DNA of 49,434 nt from Verrucomicrobiales bacterium (GTDB lineage Bacteria; Verrucomicrobiota; Verrucomicrobiia; Verrucomicrobiales; DEV007): NCBI GenBank assembly GCA_028281705.1, contig JANQJH010000538.1:1-49434 (forward strand), in the 5' to 3' direction. This document shows positions 19,556-27,609 of this stretch, in pieces. Under the pieces are notes generated by a model. It searched no databases, was not told the origin of the DNA, and saw only the letters and a list, made by a program, of their open reading frames with translations. A program made the position numbers and the translations under genes. Numbering within the stretch: position 1 is the stretch's first letter; every line of letters begins with the position of its first letter.

Positions 19556-19583
19556 ACTATGCCGCGATCGTTTCCCGTGGCAA
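19556..19583 (-). promoter_or_regulatory. possible sigma-70-type promoter for the small secreted ORF
   Basis: On the minus strand TTGCCA (19583-19578) and CATAGT (19561-19556) are separated by 16 bases. The ATG at 19544 follows about 11 bases after the minus-10, which would make a nearly leaderless transcript. This is a match by eye to the E. coli consensus only. Confidence 0.25.
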
Positions 19584-19655
19584 AGGAAAGTTCGTTTTTT
19601 CCCATAGGCCCTACGGAACAACGCCCCTCATCGTCTTACAGAAGCTAACACTCCG

Positions 19656-20489
19656 TCACATCAAGCCTCGCAGGTAGGTCGCCGTCGCCGAAGCCTCCGC
19701 CACGGCCCCAGCGCTTCCGCTGCCGTCTTCCGGTCCCGATTGGTGCACTGTCACCGCACCGTCATAACCGATCGCCTGCAGCCCCTGAAAAATGCCAGGG
19801 TAATCGATCCCGCCTTCTTCCGGAATCGGAATGATGTCAAAACGCACCGGTCCGCGGCACCAGGTTTCCAGCGTCACCGCGCCTTCGGGGTTCAGGCGCT
19901 GATTCTGCAGATAGACATTGGCGATCCACGGGGCCAGGCGGCGGATAGCCTCCGGACCGTAGTCCTGTCCGCACTCCTCGAGATTCGCCGCCTCATAGAT
20001 CAGCCGGAAATTGGGTCGATCGATGGATTTCAGCGTCTCCTCAATGGAATCGAGGGTCTCAAACAGACTGAGACAGTGACATTGATGCACCAGGGTGATT
20101 CCCCTCTCCACCGCTTCATCGGCCGCCCGCTGGGCGTGGGGAATGTCCTCGGCCACCTTGAGAGCCACGCGGATGAGTTTGGCCCCGAGCGCCTCGGCAA
20201 AGTCGAGGTAGGGCGTGATCGCTCGCAAACTGTTAGGTCCTTCGTCGTTGTTGTAAACCGTGGCGAAGTCGCCGGTCACCATGCTCACCGGCATGTCAAA
20301 CTTTTGCAGAATCGCCACCGCCTGAGCGAGATCCTCCGGCGCGGAATGCACTCCCACCTGCGAGGCTCGCATGCAGATGGCATCATAACCCGCCTCCGAG
20401 GCCAACTCGCAAACGCCTTCCAAATCCATGACAGCCTCCTCTTTGGAGAGGAAGCCCTCCGCGATCCTAACAGACAGTGACAAACACAT
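19656..20489 (-). CDS. sugar phosphate isomerase/epimerase-like TIM-barrel protein
   Basis: 277 aa. ATG at 20489 (MCLSLSVRIAEGFLSKEEAV) is chosen; the longer frame would overlap the divergent gene beginning at 20614. The AP-endonuclease-2 type TIM barrel (xylose isomerase-like family) is indicated by VCELASEAGYDAICMRA, LGAKLIRVALKVAED, ITLVHQCHCLSLFET, FRLIYEAANLEECGQDYG and DYPGIFQGLQAIGYDGAVT, where conserved His, Glu, Asn and Asp side chains usually bind a divalent metal. IolE belongs to the same superfamily and iolCD lie 3 kb away, but I see no IolE-specific motif and the gene is not in that operon, so a general sugar isomerase/epimerase call is safer. Confidence 0.8.
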   Translation of the reverse strand: MCLSLSVRIAEGFLSKEEAVMDLEGVCELASEAGYDAICMRASQVGVHSAPEDLAQAVAILQKFDMPVSMVTGDFATVYNNDEGPNSLRAITPYLDFAEALGAKLIRVALKVAEDIPHAQRAADEAVERGITLVHQCHCLSLFETLDSIEETLKSIDRPNFRLIYEAANLEECGQDYGPEAIRRLAPWIANVYLQNQRLNPEGAVTLETWCRGPVRFDIIPIPEEGGIDYPGIFQGLQAIGYDGAVTVHQSGPEDGSGSAGAVAEASATATYLRGLM

Positions 20490-20613
20490 GGCCCAAGGTA
20501 GGCGCAATCGACGCAGACAATCAAGCCCCCAAACATCCGGCACTCGAAGGATTGCCGATCCGCGGCAATAGAGCTTTTCGTGGACCGGAAAACCAGGTAG
20601 ACAGAACCCCGTC

Positions 20614-20862
20614 ATGAAAGATCTGATCTATGTCATTTTTGTCGGGCTCATCGCGGGTTGGATGGCTGGAAAGCTCATGAAAGGGCGCGGCTTTGGATTG
20701 ATCGGAAACCTCGTCGTTGGGGTCGTGGGCAGTGTTCTCGGCGGCTACCTCTTCAGTGCCCTCGGCATCTCACTCGGCTCGGGCATCATTTCGTCGATCA
20801 TTGCCGCCTCCTGCGGCGCCTTGGTACTCCTGTTCCTCATCGGCTTGATCAAGAACGCCTGA
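20614..20862 (+). CDS. GlsB/YeaQ/YmgE family membrane protein
   Basis: 82 aa, typical length. Three hydrophobic helices: IYVIFVGLIAGWMAGKLMKG, then GLIGNLVVGVVGSVLGGYLF, then a third ending LLFLIGLIKNA. The glycine-zipper GNLVVGVVGSVLGG and the GRGFG turn are characteristic of the transglycosylase-associated protein family, small inner-membrane proteins often induced by stress. Molecular function is unknown. It is divergent from the TIM-barrel gene, and the Uma2 gene follows on the same strand. Confidence 0.9.
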   Translation: MKDLIYVIFVGLIAGWMAGKLMKGRGFGLIGNLVVGVVGSVLGGYLFSALGISLGSGIISSIIAASCGALVLLFLIGLIKNA

Positions 20863-20904
20863 GCCGCCCCGTTGCAGAATTCACGAGCCCTGCTACGTTG
20901 CCAT

Positions 20905-21462
20905 GTGAGCGAGGCGATCGACCACCTCAAAGAGTGGATCTCGTTTCCAGAATACCTGGAACGTGAGATTCGCATGGAAGAACGGCACGAGTACGTTGAC
21001 GGCAAGGTATTCGCCATGGTGGGAGCCACGGAATCCCATGAGATCGTCGCCGGGAACGTCTTTGCCGACATCCACCGTCACCTCAAAGGTCATCCTTGCC
21101 GCGTATTTAAGGGTGATATGAAACTCAAGATCGCCTTGCACCGGCGCGATCTCGGCTACTACCCCGACATCATGGTAACCTGTGAGGAGAACGACACGGA
21201 TCCTCTATTCAAGGTCTCGCCCAAACTGCTCATCGAGGTGATGAGTAATTACAGAACCGATCACATGGAGAAACTGTTCGCCCACCAACAGATCCCCTCG
21301 CTGCAGGACTACCTCGTGGTGAATCAAGATCCCGATGAGCCGAAAGCCTGGCTCTATCGACGGTCACATCAATGGGAACAGGAAGACGGAGCCCCGGACG
21401 GCGTGATTCAATTGCGCTCGATCGATTACTCCATCCCACTGAAAGACCTCTACGTCGCTTAG
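20905..21462 (+). CDS. Uma2 family endonuclease (DUF820)
   Basis: About 185 aa from GTG 20905; the start is uncertain because no ATG precedes the conserved region and a TTG at 20872 is also in frame. Hallmarks are the N-terminal FPEYLEREIRMEERHEYVDG, YYPDIMVTC (Asp of the PD-(D/E)XK core, about residue 88) and LLIEVMS (Glu about 111). These are predicted restriction-endonuclease-fold proteins present in many copies in cyanobacteria and PVC genomes; their biological role is not established. It lies 42 bases after the GlsB-like gene and may be read through from it. Confidence 0.85.
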   Translation: MSEAIDHLKEWISFPEYLEREIRMEERHEYVDGKVFAMVGATESHEIVAGNVFADIHRHLKGHPCRVFKGDMKLKIALHRRDLGYYPDIMVTCEENDTDPLFKVSPKLLIEVMSNYRTDHMEKLFAHQQIPSLQDYLVVNQDPDEPKAWLYRRSHQWEQEDGAPDGVIQLRSIDYSIPLKDLYVA

Positions 21463-21647
21463 AGTTGAGCTTTCGCTTCTCTTGATCACAATGCTACCAA
21501 GATGAGCTCCACCCTTCCGCACGGCTCCAATCATTGAGTCGCGATTTCTCAAGCCCTCGAAAGACGGGCAGGAATTCGCTATGGGAGCCCTGTTTTCCCA
21601 CGCCAAGGGTTTTGGCGGATGATAACCTAGGAGGTCACCTCGATCGC

Positions 21648-24600
21648 ATGACCTCCCTGTTCAAATTCATCGCACTCGGCACTCTTGTCCATCTCGCGGG
21701 ACTGACGACGGCTGCCGCCCAGGTGAATTATTCCATCGTCTACAGTCGACTGCCTCGCTTTGGCGACGAAACGCGCATTGAAATGCCCGAGGTCTTTGAT
21801 CCTATCAGTGTGCCGCCCGGGACCGACCTGATGCTGCTCTTCCCCGATGGCACGGAAGAGGTCCTCGTTCCCGGCGGAGACGGCGCCATCGTCGATCCGG
21901 TCGTGTCCTTCGATGGCCTCTGGGTCTACTACGCGAAGTTTCACGACCAGCGCCCGGAAGCGCTGGATCACCAACGGCCGGGCCCGCCTTCCCGAGCCGG
22001 CGCCGACATTTATAAGATCAACCTGGAGACCCGCGACGTCACGAGGCTCACCGCTCAGGAGTGGACCCCGAATACCGGCCTCGTCGATTGGTCCCAGGAC
22101 CTTCTCTCTGCCGATGCCACCGGCCGTTACTACGTGGGCTACGGCATCTTCAATCTGGGACCTTGTCCACTACCCAACGGCAAGGTGGTGTTCACCTCGA
22201 GCCGCAATACCTTTCTTCCCAATCAGTCGTTCACCGCTCCCAACCTACAACTCTATGTCATGGACAACGATGGGGAGAACGTGGAACTCATCGGCCATTT
22301 CAATCTGGGAAGCGCCCTGCACCCGACGATTCTCACTGACGGACGGGTCATGTTTTCCAGCTACGAGGCTCAGGGCTTGCGCGACCGGCGCCTCTGGGGT
22401 CTGTGGGCCATCTGGCCCGATGGACGAAAATGGGAACCGCTGGTGAGCGCCTTCGAAGCACCCAGCGCCTTCCATTTTCAGACGGAACTGGCCAATCGAA
22501 ATCTTGCGGTCGTCGAATACTACAATGCCAACAACAACGGCTTTGGCACCATCCTCGCCTTTCCCCCCACGTCACCCACTGGAATCCCACGATTTGGCAG
22601 CCCCGTGGCCTCCCATGCCTCCAACCCGCCGATTCGTCGCGGCATCTGGTGGTTCAATGACACCCACCCGAGTCACAAGAGGGCCCGTTACAAACAGATG
22701 CCCTTTTCGCCCTACGGAATCTACGCCCTCACCGCGTTCACCCACGGAGAAGACAACGCCGCCTCGAGAGACCTCGATGGAGGCTGGGCGGGAAAGGTCA
22801 CCCACCCCAGCAGCGCGCCGGACAACGACGTTCTGTTAGTCTGGTCGCCGGGCCCGGCCAACAATCTCAACCGCCCCGTGAATACACCGACGTATGACGG
22901 CGGGATCTATCTCTTGAATGACAGCCAACCTCTGAACGACCACCGGGATCTCGTGCTGATCAAGAACGATCCCAACTACAACGAATTGCAACCAAGGCCG
23001 GTCGTGCCCTACGCCACGATCTACGGGATTGAAAAGCCTGCCACGCTGCCATGGTACGCCAACGACGGCAGCGAACATGCCGCGCTACCGGCGGGAACAC
23101 CGTTTGGCCTCGTGGGCACGTCGAGCTTCTACCGCCGCGATACGTCTCCCGGCCAGGGGAGCGCGAACTTTGATGGGCTCGATCCTTTCAACACATCGGA
23201 GAATGGCGCCAGCACCAACTGGGGTTCTCAGGGTGCCGACGCGGGCTGGTATGAGAACGGCGATATCCACGCCGTCAGGATTCTCGCGATGGAACCCACC
23301 ACCCACCTCGGCCGCGGCCCGGGCATCGGAAATTCCCGAGTCCGAGGCTATCACAATCACGCGAATGAACGGCTTCGGATCCTCGGCGAAATTCCCCTGC
23401 GCAAAGTTGATGAGCACGGCTCGCCCGTCATCGATTCCGCAGGCGATCCCGACACCAGCTTCCTGGCCAAGATCCCCGCGGACACGCCGTTCACCTTTCA
23501 AACACTCGACAAGGACGGCTTGGCCCTCAACATGTCACAGACCTGGCACCAGGTGCGTCCGGGCGAAGCCCGCTACGACTGCGGAGGATGCCACGCCCAC
23601 TCTCAACAACCCATGCCGTTTGAGGGCACGGCCGCCTCCCAGAGCGGATACGAGATTCTCAACCTCGTGCTGGGATCGCCCATGCTCACCAAAGACGGCA
23701 CCGGAGACACCGTCGTGGAGTACCGGCCAGAGCGCGCCATCGATGTGGAGTATTATCGCGATATCAAACCGATCCTGGAGAGGTCGTGTGTCCCCTGCCA
23801 TTCCCTCAACGGGCGCCAGGAAGCGCAACTCGTGCTGGATGATGAGAGCGTGGTTAATGGTTATGAGAACACCTACAATCGACTGTGCCGCGACAGCGAC
23901 GCTCAATACGGAATCCGTCCCGTCATCAGCAACGGCAAGTGGCGTCAAACGAATGCCTCGCGCTATGTGAGGAAATTTCAGTCCCGTCGTAGCCTCTTGA
24001 TCTGGAAGATCTTTGGTCGGCGCCTCGATGGTTGGCAGAATGAAGATCATCCCACCGAATCAATTCCCGGTGACGCGAGTTCACTCCCGGCCGGCACCCA
24101 TCCCAACGAGGCCGACATCGATTTCACCGGCACCATCATGCCTCCACCGGACTCGGGTTTGCCATCCCTGAGCGAGGACGAAAAAATGCTCTTCGCCCGA
24201 TGGATCGACCTCGGCGCCCCCATCAATTCACCGGATCCGATCAAATCGGTTTTCGGCTGGTTTGCCGACGAGTTGCGCCCGACGCTCACCATCTCCGCTC
24301 CCGCGAGAGGTCGGACATCGGCACCCCTCACACAGATTCGCATTGGAGCCTACGATTATTACGCGGGTCTCGATCGCAGTTCGCTATCCGTCTCCGCCAA
24401 TTTCGAGATCAACGGTCATCCGGCTTTCACGGAGTTGGCCGATCAGTTTTCTGAAACCGGCGATCATATCTGGACGCTCGATCTCACACCTCCGATCACG
24501 GATCTCCATCGCGGCCTACTCACCGTCAGCGTCAAGGACATCCGGGGGAACATCACTCGGATCGACCGCAGGTTCAGCATCGGAGCCAACGCCATTCCTC

Positions 24601-24827
24601 CCGATCTCCAGGCGATGGTGAATCCGCTGTCGAATGACAGTGACTTTGCCTTCGAACTTCAGGGCGAACCCCAGAAAAGCTACCTCATCGAAACCAGCCT
24701 GGACATGAACCACTGGTTTCCCCTGAAAACAGTGAGAGACTTCGATGGCGCTCAAGGATTGATCGACAACAGCATTCAATCCGATGAAGAACACCGTTTC
24801 TACCGAGCGACCGAACTCGAGAACTAG
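21648..24827 (+). CDS. secreted hydrazine-synthase-alpha-like multi-domain cytochrome c
   Basis: 1059 aa. ATG 21648 follows a strong AGGAGG (21629-21634) and begins a signal peptide (MTSLFKFIALGTLVHLAGLT, then TAAAQ). Residues about 30-600 form a beta-propeller-like region (VVSFDGLWVYYAKF, PLPNGKVVFTSSRN, LTDGRVMFSSYE) resembling the N-terminal and middle domains of the hydrazine synthase alpha subunit. Two c-type heme motifs follow: CGGCH at about 645 and CVPCH at about 714, the second within a domain seen in PVC proteins (DIKPILERSCVPCH). The C-terminus has a beta-sandwich segment and a short final domain. This architecture is common in Verrucomicrobia and Planctomycetes that do not make hydrazine, so I do not infer anammox chemistry. 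A redox role in the periplasm is likely; substrate unknown. Confidence 0.85.
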   Translation: MTSLFKFIALGTLVHLAGLTTAAAQVNYSIVYSRLPRFGDETRIEMPEVFDPISVPPGTDLMLLFPDGTEEVLVPGGDGAIVDPVVSFDGLWVYYAKFHDQRPEALDHQRPGPPSRAGADIYKINLETRDVTRLTAQEWTPNTGLVDWSQDLLSADATGRYYVGYGIFNLGPCPLPNGKVVFTSSRNTFLPNQSFTAPNLQLYVMDNDGENVELIGHFNLGSALHPTILTDGRVMFSSYEAQGLRDRRLWGLWAIWPDGRKWEPLVSAFEAPSAFHFQTELANRNLAVVEYYNANNNGFGTILAFPPTSPTGIPRFGSPVASHASNPPIRRGIWWFNDTHPSHKRARYKQMPFSPYGIYALTAFTHGEDNAASRDLDGGWAGKVTHPSSAPDNDVLLVWSPGPANNLNRPVNTPTYDGGIYLLNDSQPLNDHRDLVLIKNDPNYNELQPRPVVPYATIYGIEKPATLPWYANDGSEHAALPAGTPFGLVGTSSFYRRDTSPGQGSANFDGLDPFNTSENGASTNWGSQGADAGWYENGDIHAVRILAMEPTTHLGRGPGIGNSRVRGYHNHANERLRILGEIPLRKVDEHGSPVIDSAGDPDTSFLAKIPADTPFTFQTLDKDGLALNMSQTWHQVRPGEARYDCGGCHAHSQQPMPFEGTAASQSGYEILNLVLGSPMLTKDGTGDTVVEYRPERAIDVEYYRDIKPILERSCVPCHSLNGRQEAQLVLDDESVVNGYENTYNRLCRDSDAQYGIRPVISNGKWRQTNASRYVRKFQSRRSLLIWKIFGRRLDGWQNEDHPTESIPGDASSLPAGTHPNEADIDFTGTIMPPPDSGLPSLSEDEKMLFARWIDLGAPINSPDPIKSVFGWFADELRPTLTISAPARGRTSAPLTQIRIGAYDYYAGLDRSSLSVSANFEINGHPAFTELADQFSETGDHIWTLDLTPPITDLHRGLLTVSVKDIRGNITRIDRRFSIGANAIPPDLQAMVNPLSNDSDFAFELQGEPQKSYLIETSLDMNHWFPLKTVRDFDGAQGLIDNSIQSDEEHRFYRATELEN

Positions 24828-24895
24828 CGTTCCCATGACAAGGATGGAGCTTGCTCGAGCCCCGCTCCTGCGACAGAGTGCCACCGGCGTCAGCG

Positions 24896-27568
24896 ATGAT
24901 GGTGGTTCCTCTGTCCAATGATTTCCCAGCCACCGTCGATCAGGTTGGCGGCAAGGGACTTTCATTGATGCGCCTTCGCAGCCAGGGATGGCAAGTTCCG
25001 GACGGGGTGATCTTGACCACCGCCTTCTTTCAGCCGTGGTTCGAGAAACTCGCGGAGACACCCATTTGGAGTGCCTTGCTCCAGAGCGATCTGACGACCT
25101 TTGCCCAAGGCATCGTCACACAAATTGATTCCCTATCGTGGACCCCTGCTCAGAGGAGCGCGCTCAGGACCGTGCACGCAGAGCTCGAGCCAGGCCCGGC
25201 GGACCGCTACGCCATCCGCTCATCCTCTCCAGACGAAGACCTCGACCGGGCCTCGTTTGCCGGCGGTTATGCAACCCAACTCAACGTGACTCCGGCTGCC
25301 TTCGAGATCGCCATCCGGTCATGCTTCCGTGCCGCTCTGAGCGAACGCGTGCTCGTCTACCAACAAGAGCACCACTTCGATTTCACCAAGCCCCGCTTGG
25401 CCCTCGTCATCCAGAAACAGTTAGACAGTACGGTCTCCGGTGTGGCCTTCTCACTCAATCCCCAAACCAATGACTTTGACCAAGCCGTCATCAGCGCAAA
25501 CTGGGGCCAGGGCGAGACCGTGGTCTCCGGGTCGATCACGCCCGATCACTATGTCGTCGACAAAGTTTCTCTCGGCCTTATCGAGAAAAAACTCGGCTCA
25601 AAAGAGAGTTCTGCATGGCTCGCCGAAAACGGTAGCGGATTGCGTACCGAGGAACAGTTTCGCAGCCGTGAATGGACGCTGACAGAGAAACAGATCACGG
25701 CGATCACCAAAGCCCTCACGCAAATCGAGTCTCACGACGGGCATCCCGTGGATGTCGAGTGGGCCTACACCGATGGTGATGCCAATGGCGATGGCGATCT
25801 CCACCTTCTCCAGGCGCGTCCCATCACCTCCTATGTCCCGCTCGCGGAGTCCATGCAGACGCACCCGGGTGAGCCACGGCAGGTCTACCTCGACGCCGGC
25901 TTGATGGAAGGAGCGAGCGTCAACGCGCCGCTGTCCACGTTGAGTCTCTCCTGGATGGAGGACCTGGCCGAGAGCTTCCCGCTCGACTATATCCAGCCGC
26001 AGGCCAACGAGAGCATTTTCATCATCGACGGCTGCCGCACCTACATCAATCTCTCGGTCGCCTTCTGGTTCACCAGTCCCAAAGCCATCGCCACGAGGTA
26101 CGATAACATGGACGTGATCGCCTCACGCATCTTGAGAGGGCTCGATCCTTCCATTTATCGAACGAAACGCCGGCCCAAGACGCTGCGTTGGATGCGGCTC
26201 AAGGGCGCGTGGCTACTCAAGGCGTTCTTCTTTTCAACGCTTCATGCCTGTATCCTGCCCAACCGGTTCCTCCGCCGCTATGAACGGGTGACTCGGGATC
26301 ACGAAGCACGCCTCAATGCAGCCATCGACAAGGAAACATTCCCCGATGACTACGAGGATCTTCTCAACGAATTCAGTGAGGTCTTTCTCCGCTTCACCTT
26401 GCCGACCGTCGCCGCCTTTTGGCTTGGAGGTAGGCTGCAGGCACGGGCTCTCTTCCGCTTTTCACCACCGGACATCGTCGCTCTGTCAGAGGACCTCGAC
26501 CAGGGATTGCCCAAGGAATTGATCGTCGAGATGGGAGTTCAGATGTATCAATTGAGCCAGCTCCTCGACCGCGCTTCCCTAACGGATCTTCCCGCACTGG
26601 CCGAGCGCATCGAGAAGCGAGAACTGCCCGCGTCCTTCATGAAACGATGGGACGCCTTCATGGAACGGTTCGGTTCCCGGGGTCCCGGGGAGATGGAACT
26701 TTCAAACGCACGCTATGGCGATGACCCCGAATTGCTTCTCCAGCAGTTGGCTGGCATGGCTGCCGTGAAAGACGCGAAGCAGAATCCGGAGAGCATGCAT
26801 CAACACCATCTCCGGCAACGCCAACAGGCCCTGACATCTCTCCAGGCTTATCTCCGCCAACGCTGGTGGCGGCGCTGGCGGCTGGGACCGCTTCGTTGGG
26901 CCTATCATCTCATCACCTGTTTTGGCGGCGCCCGAGATACTCCCAAACACCACATCGCTCTCCTAACCCAATACGTTCGCCGTTGGGCTCTGGCTCGAGG
27001 CGAAGAACTCGTGAGACAGAATCGTCTCGATCAGCCCGAGGACGTATTCGGTCTCAAGACGGCGGAGCTGAAGGAACGCGATGACCAGGCGGACGCCCCG
27101 CGCCAAGCCCTGGTGAAGGAACGATTTCAGTTCTACCACAAGCTGCAAAAACACGTCCGGCACTTTCCCCACGTGATCGACTCTCGCGGCCGGATCCTCC
27201 GGCCTCCCGAGACCCAGTCGACATCGCCGGATCCCGGTATGCTTCAGGGAATGCCCATTTCCAGAGGCCTCCATCGCGGGCCCATTCGAATTCTCGAACG
27301 GCCGGATCCAACCGCGATCGCACCAGGTGAGATTCTCGTCACCTACGTCACGGACCCGGGCTGGACACCGCTGTTCATCCACGCTGGGGCCATCGTCCTC
27401 GAAGTCGGCGGCGCTCTCCAGCACGGCGCCATCGTGGCCCGGGAGTACGGTAAACCCTGCGTCGTCGGCATCGAAGACGTCACCACCCGGTTGCGTGACG
27501 GCGACCTGGCCGAGGTCGACGGCGGCGCCGGGACGGTGCGGCTCCTCCCTAAGCCCGAATCCAGATGA
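24896..27568 (+). CDS. PEP/pyruvate-binding phosphotransferase-like protein (PPDK/Rph architecture)
   Basis: About 890 aa from ATG 24896 (an adjacent ATG at 24899 is equally possible). The N-terminal ATP-grasp domain of the PPDK_N type contains VGGKGLSLMRLRSQG and RSSSPDEDLDRASFAGGYAT. A helical middle region of about 440 residues follows (VYLDAGLMEGASVNAPLS near 335). The C-terminal swivelling phosphohistidine domain has GGALQHGAIVAREYG, with the predicted phospho-carrier His843. This order (ATP-grasp, middle domain, His domain) is that of PEP synthase-like proteins and especially rifampicin phosphotransferase (Rph), which is of similar length. Substrate cannot be read from sequence; antibiotic phosphorylation is only one possibility. 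It sits 68 bases after the cytochrome gene and 41 before the next. Confidence 0.82.
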   Translation: MMVVPLSNDFPATVDQVGGKGLSLMRLRSQGWQVPDGVILTTAFFQPWFEKLAETPIWSALLQSDLTTFAQGIVTQIDSLSWTPAQRSALRTVHAELEPGPADRYAIRSSSPDEDLDRASFAGGYATQLNVTPAAFEIAIRSCFRAALSERVLVYQQEHHFDFTKPRLALVIQKQLDSTVSGVAFSLNPQTNDFDQAVISANWGQGETVVSGSITPDHYVVDKVSLGLIEKKLGSKESSAWLAENGSGLRTEEQFRSREWTLTEKQITAITKALTQIESHDGHPVDVEWAYTDGDANGDGDLHLLQARPITSYVPLAESMQTHPGEPRQVYLDAGLMEGASVNAPLSTLSLSWMEDLAESFPLDYIQPQANESIFIIDGCRTYINLSVAFWFTSPKAIATRYDNMDVIASRILRGLDPSIYRTKRRPKTLRWMRLKGAWLLKAFFFSTLHACILPNRFLRRYERVTRDHEARLNAAIDKETFPDDYEDLLNEFSEVFLRFTLPTVAAFWLGGRLQARALFRFSPPDIVALSEDLDQGLPKELIVEMGVQMYQLSQLLDRASLTDLPALAERIEKRELPASFMKRWDAFMERFGSRGPGEMELSNARYGDDPELLLQQLAGMAAVKDAKQNPESMHQHHLRQRQQALTSLQAYLRQRWWRRWRLGPLRWAYHLITCFGGARDTPKHHIALLTQYVRRWALARGEELVRQNRLDQPEDVFGLKTAELKERDDQADAPRQALVKERFQFYHKLQKHVRHFPHVIDSRGRILRPPETQSTSPDPGMLQGMPISRGLHRGPIRILERPDPTAIAPGEILVTYVTDPGWTPLFIHAGAIVLEVGGALQHGAIVAREYGKPCVVGIEDVTTRLRDGDLAEVDGGAGTVRLLPKPESR

Positions 27569-27609
27569 CATTGATGCCAGAGCATGCTTCACTCCATGAC
27601 CCCACGACC

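Noticed and set aside
19656..20489. iolE assignment for the TIM-barrel gene
   Set aside because: Same superfamily but no IolE-specific motif, opposite strand and 3 kb from iolCD.
21648..24827. Hydrazine synthase and hence anammox metabolism
   Set aside because: The likeness is to domains widely shared in PVC proteins; no beta/gamma subunits or hydrazine dehydrogenase are near.
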